A stretch of 37,676 nt of DNA from Methanomassiliicoccales archaeon (lineage in GTDB: Archaea; Thermoplasmatota; Thermoplasmata; Methanomassiliicoccales; UBA472): positions 1 to 37,676 of the forward strand of contig DASXVU010000032.1 in NCBI GenBank assembly GCA_036504055.1, given 5' to 3'. A program made the position numbers and the translations under genes. Of the stretch, positions 16,453 to 23,859 are shown piece after piece. Each line of letters begins with the position of its first letter. The stretch's first letter is position 1. The notes beneath the pieces were generated by a model. That model was not told the DNA's origin. It was given only the letters and a program-made list of their open reading frames with translations, and made no database searches.

Positions 16453-16506
16453 GCAACAATGTTCCAAAAAATGGCCTTTAGCCCTGTTAATATTGAACAT
16501 TGTTGC
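16453..16506. promoter_or_regulatory. 12-bp perfect inverted repeat upstream of the methyltransferase promoter
   Basis: GCAACAATGTTC at 16453-16464 is the exact reverse complement of GAACATTGTTGC at 16495-16506. The arm centres are 42 bp apart, or four helical turns, so both arms face the same side of the DNA. Each arm is itself an imperfect palindrome (CAACA-A-TGTTC), so each may bind a dimer. They lie 19 to 72 bp upstream of the TATA box, a typical place for an archaeal activator. A smaller TTTCAT / ATGAAA pair lies at 16534-16549. The octamer AACAATGT also occurs at 19261-19268 beside the NikR-like gene. Confidence 0.6.
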
Positions 16507-16637
16507 TCAATTCCTGAAAATAGTGTATATATGTTTCATCTTTATGAAAAATCGTTGCTACCGAATTTGATAACATGATTCCAAATAAACGATTGAAGAA
16601 GGTTTAGACCAGGTCGAAAATAAGAATCCTAATGGAA

Positions 16638-17501
16638 TCAGTCATCGCAGGAATCGACCTCGATCCGAGGGGCTGATTTATAGAAAAAGCGCTTTAGGAG
16701 CACGGTCAACCCGAATATGATCACACTGATCAGGACGATAGCCCCGCCAGCTGCGACATCGTAGAAGAAAGATATCAACAGTCCGTCTATGACCGCAACG
16801 ATGCTGAAGATCACCCCTCCGACCATGGTTCCCTTGAACGATCGGGACAGCTGCATGGATGAGGCCGCCGGGATAATGATAAGGGCGGAAATAAGCAACG
16901 ATCCGACGATCTTGATGGAAATGACCACGGTCAAGGCCACGACGACGTTGAAGATCAGGTCCATCTTGGCGACCGGTACCCCTGCCAGGCGAGCCCCAGG
17001 TTCATCAAAGGTCATGTGGAGGAGCTCTTTGTAGAACAGGAGGGAAAAGCCTAGCACCACCGCCGCCAGGAACAGGACGAAGACCAGGTCGCTCTCGGAC
17101 ACGGTCAATATCGAACCGAACAGGTAGCCGAACAGATCGACGTTGAACCCGCCTGCAAGGCTTGCAAGCACCGCGCCCAATGCCAATCCCAGGGAGAAAA
17201 GAATGCCGATGGCCGTCTCGGAGTACACTATCTTCCTCCTCTGGAGCAGTGATATCGCAACCGTACCGAACAGGGCGAAGACCAGGGCCATGTACAATGG
17301 ATATATGGAAAAGAAGAGACCGGCGGCTATTCCCCCGAACGCCAGATGAGATATCCCTTCGCCGATCAGCGATTGACGCCTGAGGACGATGAACACTCCC
17401 AGAACCGAGCAGAGCACGGCAGCGCATATTCCGCCGATAAGCGCCCGCTGAAAGAATCCTTGGCTGAGCATCCAGGTGAAATCGCTGAAGTCGAGCATCA
17501 T
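16638..17501 (-). CDS. Metal ABC transporter permease (ZnuB/MntB type)
   Basis: This is the membrane subunit of a cluster A-I (zinc/manganese-type) ABC importer. The roughly 287-residue protein has eight or so hydrophobic helices and the ABC-3 family signature (GISHLAFGGIAAG near residues 60-72, and a DEPGARLAGVPV segment before the last helices). The frame can be extended to 17540, but the natural start is one of the tandem ATGs at 17501/17498. The first shares its A with the TGA of the upstream ATPase gene. It is the last gene of the three-gene operon, and the tail ends in SCDD. A T-rich tract downstream (about 16605-16625, minus strand) may end transcription. Confidence 0.92.
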   Translation of the reverse strand: MMLDFSDFTWMLSQGFFQRALIGGICAAVLCSVLGVFIVLRRQSLIGEGISHLAFGGIAAGLFFSIYPLYMALVFALFGTVAISLLQRRKIVYSETAIGILFSLGLALGAVLASLAGGFNVDLFGYLFGSILTVSESDLVFVLFLAAVVLGFSLLFYKELLHMTFDEPGARLAGVPVAKMDLIFNVVVALTVVISIKIVGSLLISALIIIPAASSMQLSRSFKGTMVGGVIFSIVAVIDGLLISFFYDVAAGGAIVLISVIIFGLTVLLKRFFYKSAPRIEVDSCDD

Positions 17502-18310
17502 CAAGCCCCCTTGATCGGGATCGGATGGTCGATATCGCATTCATGGTGGTCATGATGGAACATGAACGTGAAGTGCGGCCCGTACGCCTGGCGGAGCATC
17601 GTGGTCGGGTCCTCTCCCTCCACTATGTCCTCGAAGTACACCTTACGGTTGACGACCGCTAGTTTGTTGGCCTGGCATAGAACGCCGGACAGGTCGTGGG
17701 AAACGGTGAGCAGGGTTATGTCCATCTCTTTCCGCAGGTCCCGGATCATCCGTACGAATTTGTCCTGTATGCAGACATCCAGGCCGGTCGTTGCCTCATC
17801 AAGCACAAGCAGGTCCGGCCTCTTCACCAATGCCTTGGCGATGAAGATCCGCTGCTTCTGACCCCCAGAGAGCTGGGATATCTTCCTCTTCTTGTAGGGT
17901 TCCAGTCCAACCAGATGTATTGCGTTTTCCACCGCCTTCTTATCGTCCTTGGTAAGACGGCGGCCCAGCCGGCTTCTTCTGATGCAGCCCAGGGACACGA
18001 TCTCCTCTACGGTGGCCGGGAATATCGGGTCGAACTGGATCGCGGTCTGTGCCACATACCCGATGCGTTCGAACGAATGGAAGCTGTGAACGTCCTCTCC
18101 GAAAAGCGATATCGTCCCATGCGCGATCGGTGTATTGCCAAGAATGGCATTCAACAGAGTTGTCTTACCGCCTCCGTTGGGGCCGACGATGCCGACTACG
18201 TCGCCCTTCTTGACCTTCATGGAGACGTTCTCCAGTATGACATTGTTCCCGTACTTCACTGACACATCCTCGAGCTCGACCACGCTATCGGTCAAATGTT
18301 CAATTGGCAT
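17501..18310 (-). CDS. Metal ABC transporter ATP-binding protein (ZnuC type)
   Basis: The 269-residue ATPase energises the metal importer. It has Walker A GPNGGGKTT (about 43-51), the Q-loop near YVAQTA, the ABC signature LSGGQKQR, Walker B LLVLDEAT and the switch His in TVSHDLSG. The C-terminus adds a His/Asp/Cys-rich tail, MFHHDHHECDIDHP, absent from the core fold and likely to bind metal. Its ATG shares one base with the stop of the substrate-binding protein gene, and its stop shares one base with the permease start. The three subunits are therefore tightly coupled. Confidence 0.95.
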   Translation of the reverse strand: MPIEHLTDSVVELEDVSVKYGNNVILENVSMKVKKGDVVGIVGPNGGGKTTLLNAILGNTPIAHGTISLFGEDVHSFHSFERIGYVAQTAIQFDPIFPATVEEIVSLGCIRRSRLGRRLTKDDKKAVENAIHLVGLEPYKKRKISQLSGGQKQRIFIAKALVKRPDLLVLDEATTGLDVCIQDKFVRMIRDLRKEMDITLLTVSHDLSGVLCQANKLAVVNRKVYFEDIVEGEDPTTMLRQAYGPHFTFMFHHDHHECDIDHPIPIKGA

Positions 18311-19212
18311 TATCTAACCTCCAAACCGATCTGCAAAGCAGCTAGGTTTGTGTACATTATCTGGAAATAGTCCATGTGGGCATGGGCTCCGCTCCGTCCG
18401 TGCAGCGCATCGAGTATGAGCACCGTGCAATGGGTCTCGGAGGCTATGGTCTGAATGACCGCGTCGTTGTATATCGGTTCAGCGAAAACGTAATGGAGCC
18501 CCATGGTCTGGACGTCCTGCACCAGATTGGCAATGTCCTTGGCACTGGGTTGGGCATCGGCGCTTATGCCGACCGCCCCATGGTCTACGAGCCCGTATCT
18601 CTTTGCCAGATAGTTGAACCCCTCATGCGTGGTGATGAAGTCGTTCTTGGTCCGGTTCTGCAGGCCCAAGACATAATCCTGTTTTAGCTTGTCCAACCTG
18701 TTATTGAGGTCGACGGCGTTGGCCTGGTAGAATGTGGCATTGGCAGGGTCATTGGACTCCAGTGAATGAGCGATTTCTTCGACCTGGATCTTGGCGTCGA
18801 TGGGGTCCATCCAGAAATGGGGGTCTGCTTGCCCGGTCTGATTGACACCCGCGCTGGTATCCACCACGCTGGCCCCTGTCTTCAGATTTGGCAGGAAGGA
18901 GGCCAGCCAAGGCTCGAATCCCCCGCCGTTATAGATGAAAACGTCTGCGTTATGGATTTTGAAGATGTCACTCGCTTTAGGTTCCCAGGAATGCGGCTCC
19001 GCATTGTCAGGGATGAGCATCAGCAGATCGATCCGGTCCTTGCCGACTTGGTCGGCGAAATAATACAGAGGGTAGAAGCTGGCCACGACCTCGAGCTTGC
19101 CCGTGCTTGTGTAACCGGCAGTGGTGGTGAAGACTACGAATGATCCGGCCAGCACCAATAGTGAGGCCATTGTGATCGCGACCACGCCACGATATTCTTC
19201 CGGTATACCCAT
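18310..19212 (-). CDS. Metal ABC transporter substrate-binding protein (ZnuA type)
   Basis: This extracytoplasmic metal-binding protein is anchored by an N-terminal hydrophobic helix (about 10-30 from the ATG at 19212), and no lipobox Cys is seen. Cluster A-I ligands are visible: His in EPHSWEP, His in DPHFWMDP, His in TTHEGFNYL and an acidic residue in VFAEPIYND. There is only a short linker instead of the long His-rich loop of ZnuA. The set suits zinc or manganese; nickel is also conceivable given the regulator next door. The ATG at 19212 (300 aa) has GGTGG five bases upstream and fits the TATA position better than the one at 19230. It heads the transporter operon. Confidence 0.92.
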   Translation of the reverse strand: MGIPEEYRGVVAITMASLLVLAGSFVVFTTTAGYTSTGKLEVVASFYPLYYFADQVGKDRIDLLMLIPDNAEPHSWEPKASDIFKIHNADVFIYNGGGFEPWLASFLPNLKTGASVVDTSAGVNQTGQADPHFWMDPIDAKIQVEEIAHSLESNDPANATFYQANAVDLNNRLDKLKQDYVLGLQNRTKNDFITTHEGFNYLAKRYGLVDHGAVGISADAQPSAKDIANLVQDVQTMGLHYVFAEPIYNDAVIQTIASETHCTVLILDALHGRSGAHAHMDYFQIMYTNLAALQIGLEVR

Positions 19213-19230
19213 GTCCACCAATGAATGCAA

Positions 19231-19316
19231 TAATTATTATTAAATATGAACTTTCCTATTAACAATGTCGTAAACTGTTTAAATAATCTTAACAATAATA
19301 CCGGCAGAGTGAACGA
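19231..19316. promoter_or_regulatory. Divergent promoter region between metal transporter and NikR-like regulator
   Basis: This AT-rich 86-bp spacer holds TATA-like elements for both directions: ATTTAATAATAATTA on the minus strand (about 19231-19246) and GTTTAAATAAT on the plus strand (about 19277-19287). Two direct copies of TTAACAAT lie at 19259-19266 and 19289-19296, 30 bp apart or about three helical turns. The first continues as AACAATGT, the octamer of the methyltransferase repeat. These are the best candidates for the regulator's operator. Confidence 0.5.
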
Positions 19317-19700
19317 ATGGTCGTTATCAGCATTTCCCTCAACGAACAGAACGTGAAGGACCTCGACGCCATCCAGAAGGAGCTTGGCTTCTCCGGGCGA
19401 TCGGAAGCGGTAAGGACAGCGTTGAGAACGCTGGTGGCCGAGCGAAACGAACGGAAGAAAATGGTAGGCCATGTTGACGGTGCCTTGATCATAGTCACAG
19501 AGATGGGCTCTTCGGAATCCATCGATGAGATCTACCATAAGAACCAGGAAATGATCAAGACCCACATCCACAACCATGTCGGAGGGGACCGTTGCATGAA
19601 CCTGCTCATGATCGAGGGAGAGGCTTCGCGGGTCAACAGGATCCTGGACCAGCTGGAACGGCTGGAGGGCGTGAGCTATCTCAAGTTCATTCAATCCTGA
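19317..19700 (+). CDS. NikR-like metal-responsive ribbon-helix-helix repressor
   Basis: The 127-residue protein has an N-terminal ribbon-helix-helix DNA-binding domain (about 1-45, VVISISLNEQNVKDLDAIQ then SRSEAVR-like helix) and a C-terminal ACT-like metal domain. The four nickel ligands of E. coli NikR (His76, His87, His89, Cys95) are all present at the right spacing: the His of EIYHKNQ, then 11 residues on HNH, then GGDRC. NikR proteins bind nickel and repress metal uptake genes. Here the neighbour is a ZnuABC-type importer transcribed divergently, so it probably represses that operon. Whether the physiological metal is nickel or zinc cannot be told. Its 3' end overlaps the convergent rhodanese gene by 10 bp. 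Confidence 0.9.
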   Translation: MVVISISLNEQNVKDLDAIQKELGFSGRSEAVRTALRTLVAERNERKKMVGHVDGALIIVTEMGSSESIDEIYHKNQEMIKTHIHNHVGGDRCMNLLMIEGEASRVNRILDQLERLEGVSYLKFIQS

Positions 19701-21070
19701 GCCGGTTCCACCATCGGATATCCGAGCGCCTTCCAAGCATTTGTGCCGCCCAGCATGTTCCATACGTCGGAGTAACCGTTCTTGAGCAACAACCCGGCCC
19801 CCATGCTTCCGCGATAGCCGGAAGAGCAATAGATGACGACCGGCTTGTCACGAGGTATCGCGTTCAGCTGGGACTCGACCGACCCGATGTGGATGATCTT
19901 GGAGTTCGCGATCACCCCAGACCGCAGCTCATGGATGTTCCTCACGTCCACCAGAACGATATCCTTTCCGGATTCGATCCATCCCTTGACCTGGGTCGGA
20001 GTGGTCATATGGGTCATGGCGACCGGAGCCCCCGCCCGGCACCACATGTCCATCCCCACCCGGAGGTACCCGGGAATGTCATCGTACCCGATCCTGACCA
20101 ATGACTGCACAGCCTCCGTCAGCTGGCTTCTGTTCTCGACCACCAGCAGGATCGGCCTTGTATAATCGAGATAGTAACCGCCGTATTGGGACAGGCCATC
20201 CAGCCATATGTTCAGTGCACCTGCTATATGCGCCCCTCCGAACGAGTGCGGCATCCTGATATCGAGAATGGTCATGTTCCCCTTCATGACCGTACGGAAG
20301 TCCGACACCGGCATGGGTCTAGGCGATGGCAGTCTCCCCAGCAACGGCGGACCATTGAGGTTGATCTCCTCCATCTTCGTGAAATAGGGGGGCTTCTCGA
20401 TCCTTTCCTTCATCTTCGCTGAGACGAACTGCTCCCTGGTCAGCGACAGCATCTGGTTGCTTTCCAGCTCGATCCCGATGGTGGTATCTTCCCGTTCAGA
20501 GATGTTCCCTCCGCAGACCGATCCGGCACCATGAGCGGGATGGACGATCACTCCCATGCCCAGAGGGAGGATCTTTTCGAAAAGGGAATCATAGAGCATT
20601 CCGGACAGTTCCTCCCGATGATCCTCACCGGCAAGGTCGGTGCGCCCCACATCCCCGACGAAGAGCGCGTCACCGGTAAACACCATGACCGGTTCATCTC
20701 CGGTCGTCAGGTCAGTAAGAGAAAAACAGTAGTGCTCATAGGTATGGCCGGGTGTGGCGATCGCCTTGATCCGGACGTCCCCCAGGGTGAATTCCTGACC
20801 GTCGTGCAGGTTTCGACCGTAGTTGAACGGTAGAGCCTCGCCATGGAATATCTCGGCCCCGGTCATGCTGGCCAGTTCGACCGATCCGACCGCATAATCT
20901 TCATTGCGGTGCGTTTCGAGGATAAAGCGGATGCGCACCTCCTTCTCCTTCGCCATTCGCACATAAACTTCGCAATCACGGCGGGGATCGATGACACAGG
21001 CCTCGGTACCTGATCCGACAAAATAGGATATGTGGGCCAAACCTTCGGACTTCACCTTGTCAACGAACAT
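19691..21070 (-). CDS. Metallo-beta-lactamase-fold / double rhodanese protein
   Basis: The 459-residue protein resembles persulfide dioxygenase-rhodanese fusions used in sulfur metabolism. The N-terminal metallo-beta-lactamase domain (1-220) retains His54, Asp58, His109 (TPGHTYEH), Asp134 (FTGDALF) and His180 (HPAHGAG), but the usual H-x-H-x-D-H is THRNEDY. The second His is Asn56 and the fourth is Tyr59. Rhodanese domain 1 (about 250-350) lacks a catalytic Cys (VVENRSQ). Domain 2 (about 355-459) has an active-type loop YCSSGYRGS with Cys415. It may therefore be a sulfur transferase with a structural, regulatory or one-metal lactamase domain. Its tail overlaps the NikR-like gene by 10 bp, convergent. 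Confidence 0.85.
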   Translation of the reverse strand: MFVDKVKSEGLAHISYFVGSGTEACVIDPRRDCEVYVRMAKEKEVRIRFILETHRNEDYAVGSVELASMTGAEIFHGEALPFNYGRNLHDGQEFTLGDVRIKAIATPGHTYEHYCFSLTDLTTGDEPVMVFTGDALFVGDVGRTDLAGEDHREELSGMLYDSLFEKILPLGMGVIVHPAHGAGSVCGGNISEREDTTIGIELESNQMLSLTREQFVSAKMKERIEKPPYFTKMEEINLNGPPLLGRLPSPRPMPVSDFRTVMKGNMTILDIRMPHSFGGAHIAGALNIWLDGLSQYGGYYLDYTRPILLVVENRSQLTEAVQSLVRIGYDDIPGYLRVGMDMWCRAGAPVAMTHMTTPTQVKGWIESGKDIVLVDVRNIHELRSGVIANSKIIHIGSVESQLNAIPRDKPVVIYCSSGYRGSMGAGLLLKNGYSDVWNMLGGTNAWKALGYPMVEPAQD

Positions 21071-21115
21071 GTGATCGGTCCTCAGAGGAGAGCGCTTGCC
21101 TAAAAATGGTTCCGC

Positions 21116-21703
21116 TCATCGCACCAGGACCGGGCCGCCCGTCCTGTCTAGTTCCTTGATCCCCTCTTCGAGCATCTTCAACGCATCCTGGTCCCAGTTA
21201 TCGGGATTGAACAGGACAACGATCCCCTTGAAAGACTGGTAGGAGCCTGAGTTCACGATGGTATCGCTGTTGGTCACCAGAACCGATACGAACCTGACGT
21301 CCGGCTCGGCAAACCTCTGCTCATAGTAATCGCGATAGCCGTTTACCTGGGTGAAGAAGGTGCCCATCTTGGTGCCTTCCGACTTTTCGTTGATCTGCTT
21401 GGTTTCGGTGACAATGACCAGACCATCTCGGAAGATGACCATGTCCGGCGTGTGCATGTCCAGCTCGTCCGGCCCGCCTCCGAGGAAGGGATTGATGTCG
21501 ACATACCATTTGCGGTCCAGCAGGTCAAGTTCGAACTTTTTCCTGACCAGGGCCTCATAGACCCTAGATCTGGGCTGGATCATCTTGGATTCCTTCTCGT
21601 CCTTTGGATCGAGCTGGCTTGGATAGGCCGAGTAACGTGACTTCAGCTCCTCTATGGCCCCTCGCAATAACTTTTCCTCCATCCTGCGGATCGTCAGCGC
21701 CAT
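21116..21703 (-). CDS. Putative PD-(D/E)XK-fold protein
   Basis: The 195-residue protein has a pattern compatible with the restriction-endonuclease-like fold. An early helix contains a conserved-looking Glu (YEALVRKKFE, Glu50), then comes PDMVIFRDG (Asp87), then VIVTETKQ (Glu100 and Lys102). Together these make D-x12-E-x-K in adjacent strands. The N-terminus is a charged helix and the C-terminus an alpha/beta stretch (SFKGIVVLFNPDNW). Such proteins may cleave DNA or be inactive nucleic-acid binders. The ATG at 21703 has GAGGG eight bases upstream and is preferred over the ATG at 21727. No restriction, toxin or repair partner is adjacent. Confidence 0.6.
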   Translation of the reverse strand: MALTIRRMEEKLLRGAIEELKSRYSAYPSQLDPKDEKESKMIQPRSRVYEALVRKKFELDLLDRKWYVDINPFLGGGPDELDMHTPDMVIFRDGLVIVTETKQINEKSEGTKMGTFFTQVNGYRDYYEQRFAEPDVRFVSVLVTNSDTIVNSGSYQSFKGIVVLFNPDNWDQDALKMLEEGIKELDRTGGPVLVR

Positions 21704-21753
21704 TGATTCATCCCTCGGGTCATTCAAAGAAAAATCGCGGAAGCGGTTTGATC

Positions 21754-22713
21754 TTAGGCGTTGGAGGGAACGCTCAATGCGTTCACCTCGACGCCGCCGA
21801 CGTTCGTCCTCAGGCTGACGGCAAAGTTGCCGGCCGATGGATAGTTCGTCGATGTCAACGCGTTGTCAGCACCCACGAAACCGACCTTGCTCCCGACATG
21901 CACCCCGCCCAGTTCCGTCTTTGAGTCAATGGAGGCGCTGACGTTGCCCCTGATGCCGATATTGAGCGCTACCCCACCGGTGGTGGCGGTACCGTTCAGG
22001 GTCACCGTCCTGTTCATCGAAGTGGTCTGATTGAGCTGCAGTTCAACCCTTCCGGTCTTGGTCGAGGCTACGACCTTGATGTCCTGGCTGACCTGAGGGT
22101 TCTGCCAATCGAGGATAGAGGCGCCAACGTTCGTGGAAAGGGTTATGTCCCCGTTGAGCGACACCCCGGGATTGATCTTCAGGGTGACCGCTCCGGTCTT
22201 TGCGCTGAGACTGACCTTGTCGAAGGCGGTGGCGTTTGTGCTGTTAACCAGAACGCTTCCGGCGGAAGTGGAAAGATCCAGTTTGGAGCGCATCGAGTTG
22301 TCTATCTTGACGTCGCAACGGAGGTTGAGGTTGGATGCACCAAGGAGCCGGTCCTTGACGTTCACCGATGCATTGACCAAAGCCGTGTCAGACGATGTGC
22401 TTTGAACGAAATCAAGGGATATCGTGTTAGGATCCATCAAGAAACCGACCGATCCTTTGGCGGTCACATGCAAATTGAGAGCCTGACCGCTTAGGTTAGC
22501 ATAGCTAACCCTTACTTCGCCAACATCGGCATTCAATTTCAGACTGAGTTTGTTCACACCGGCCGATGAGGACACACTCTTGGTCTCATCGAAATTGACC
22601 GCCTTTACCGGAAGGAACAAAACGGCGGCGAACGCCAATACCACCACTAGAACCACTATCAACACGATGACCGCAATTGCGAAACTACCCTTTCTGTCAG
22701 AAATCCTAATCAC
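21754..22713 (-). CDS. Membrane-anchored DUF4097-like beta-repeat protein
   Basis: The 319-residue protein starts with a short positive segment (MIRISDRKG) and one strong transmembrane helix (about 11-36). About 280 residues follow, rich in Ser, Thr, Asn, Val and Gly, in a repeating beta pattern. Motifs of the form TxxGxVxL/I recur (NADVGEVRV, TKTGRVEL, TTGGVALNI, TELGGVHV, RTNVGGVEV), as in DUF4097 or adhesin-like right-handed beta helices. The bulk presumably lies outside the cell; several N-x-S/T sites could be glycosylated. Function is unknown. It lies 50 bp upstream of the PD-(D/E)XK-like gene on the same strand, possibly co-transcribed. Confidence 0.75.
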   Translation of the reverse strand: MIRISDRKGSFAIAVIVLIVVLVVVLAFAAVLFLPVKAVNFDETKSVSSSAGVNKLSLKLNADVGEVRVSYANLSGQALNLHVTAKGSVGFLMDPNTISLDFVQSTSSDTALVNASVNVKDRLLGASNLNLRCDVKIDNSMRSKLDLSTSAGSVLVNSTNATAFDKVSLSAKTGAVTLKINPGVSLNGDITLSTNVGASILDWQNPQVSQDIKVVASTKTGRVELQLNQTTSMNRTVTLNGTATTGGVALNIGIRGNVSASIDSKTELGGVHVGSKVGFVGADNALTSTNYPSAGNFAVSLRTNVGGVEVNALSVPSNA

Positions 22714-22860
22714 TTGCTTACCCCCATGACTTGAACGGCCATCTCAGGGCCTGTCCAGACCACACTGGAAACAAAATGGAATATCTAATATTAAATCAGT
22801 GGCCATCATCATAGACTCGATGCTTACCGATGCACATGGGACGAAGGGGGTTCAACACCC

Positions 22861-23121
22861 CTAATGCCTTGAATTGCAGCATCCGTTCCGGCCACATCCC
22901 AAATCATCCGTACCCCAAAGGTGCTCCTCTGGGGATATGTAAAGTGCCAGGGTAAGGGACGAGATCAGTAAAACGACCGCAATAATATATGGGAGGAATG
23001 TAAAATTGAATATCTTGACTTCATTGATGATCCCGAGCCCTGGAACTTGAGTCGAGAACAGCGATGATATTCCAACGACCGCCAGAACCCCAGCGCCCAC
23101 CAACCGCCCTTTCCTTGACAT
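22861..23121 (-). CDS. Tiny two-helix membrane protein with Cys-rich tail
   Basis: The 86-residue protein has two hydrophobic helices (about 9-27 and 40-62) and a short C-terminal tail ending CGRNGCCNSRH, three Cys and a His within eleven residues. The tail could bind a metal or be a redox or lipidation site. The ATG at 23121 is the natural start; a TATA-like TTTAATAATATC lies about 20 bp upstream on the minus strand. The neighbours give no function, and I recognise no family. Confidence 0.5.
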   Translation of the reverse strand: MSRKGRLVGAGVLAVVGISSLFSTQVPGLGIINEVKIFNFTFLPYIIAVVLLISSLTLALYISPEEHLWGTDDLGCGRNGCCNSRH

Positions 23122-23301
23122 GTACTTAGATATTATTAAAATCCGTATTTGAAATTAACCGACAATGAGGATATATTAGGTACAATGAGGCAATATTGAC
23201 TCCAGAATGCCCGAATGGGGTCCGCTCTAGAACGGGAGTTCATTGCACCTACCCAAGAAAACATATTGATGAATCGCATGGGGAAATCGATCGGTGCTTG
23301 A

Positions 23302-23484
23302 ATGAAATCAATAAAGTGCGAATGCAACTATGAGTTGACCGACAAAGAGATCAATGACACATTCGATGAGCCGGAGAACAACCGTTTCGTCCACATCGTC
23401 GAATGCCCGAAATGCGGCAAGATCAAGGCGTATTTTGAGGAAAAAGTTCCCGAGCCCGAGCCCGCTGAGGAAAAGAAGGAGTGA
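23302..23484 (+). CDS. Small acidic zinc-binding-like protein
   Basis: The 60-residue protein has C-x-C near the start (IKCECN) and CPKC at about residue 36. That gives four Cys arranged as one zinc ribbon, followed by an acidic Pro/Glu tail (PEPEPAEEKKE). The ATG at 23302 is preceded by GGTG eight bases upstream. Codon use and composition look genuine. It stands alone between gaps, and its function is unknown. Confidence 0.6.
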   Translation: MKSIKCECNYELTDKEINDTFDEPENNRFVHIVECPKCGKIKAYFEEKVPEPEPAEEKKE

Positions 23485-23802
23485 CCGAAATCATTCTCAA
23501 GGGGCATGTAATATAGTGTCCCTCTCTTGTCCTTTATTCAAACCAATCTTTGACAGGTAACAAAAGAATCGATTATGGCACCACCCTGCGGTGTCAGGTC
23601 GTGAGAATTCTCGTCAAGATATCTATATCCAGGGAGTGAAATTGATGATGTTCTCCGATTACTGGATGTAATAACCAGCAAGATAAAAATTTTTCACTAT
23701 TATTTAAACTTAAACGATTGATGCAGAGGGGGTCCATTAGGACTCACTGAACTACCCGTCCTGTCGTTTCCTACCTAAAAAATAGGGCTGCCCCGACCAC
23801 AA
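23485..23802. other. Intergenic region ahead of the aquaporin
   Basis: This gap of more than 300 bp has no convincing ORF. It contains a perfect short palindrome GAGAATTCTC (about 23602-23611), an imperfect hairpin CTGG/CCAG near 23665-23680, and an AT-rich tract with ATTATTTAAA near 23700 that could be a promoter. I looked for the conserved elements of the fluoride riboswitch and found none. A small RNA between about 23730 and 23800 is possible but unsupported. Confidence 0.3.
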
Positions 23803-23855
23803 CCTTTAAAATGTTCTTCGAGATTTTTATAACCAATATCTTATTAGGGGGGAAA
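23803..23855 (+). promoter_or_regulatory. Aquaporin promoter and ribosome-binding site
   Basis: Two TATA-like runs, CCTTTAAAAT (23803-23812) and TTTTTATAA (about 23824-23832), are followed by a strong AGGGGGGAA run at 23846-23854. That purine run is correctly placed for a start at 23860 (five or so bases downstream) but is far too distant from the TTG at 23881. Confidence 0.5.
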
Positions 23856-23859
23856 GACA

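Noticed and set aside
16393-16500. N-terminal extension of the methyltransferase frame to 16500
   Set aside because: It would translate the TATA box and one arm of the inverted repeat; the ATG at 16392 has its own ribosome site and matches the family N-terminus.
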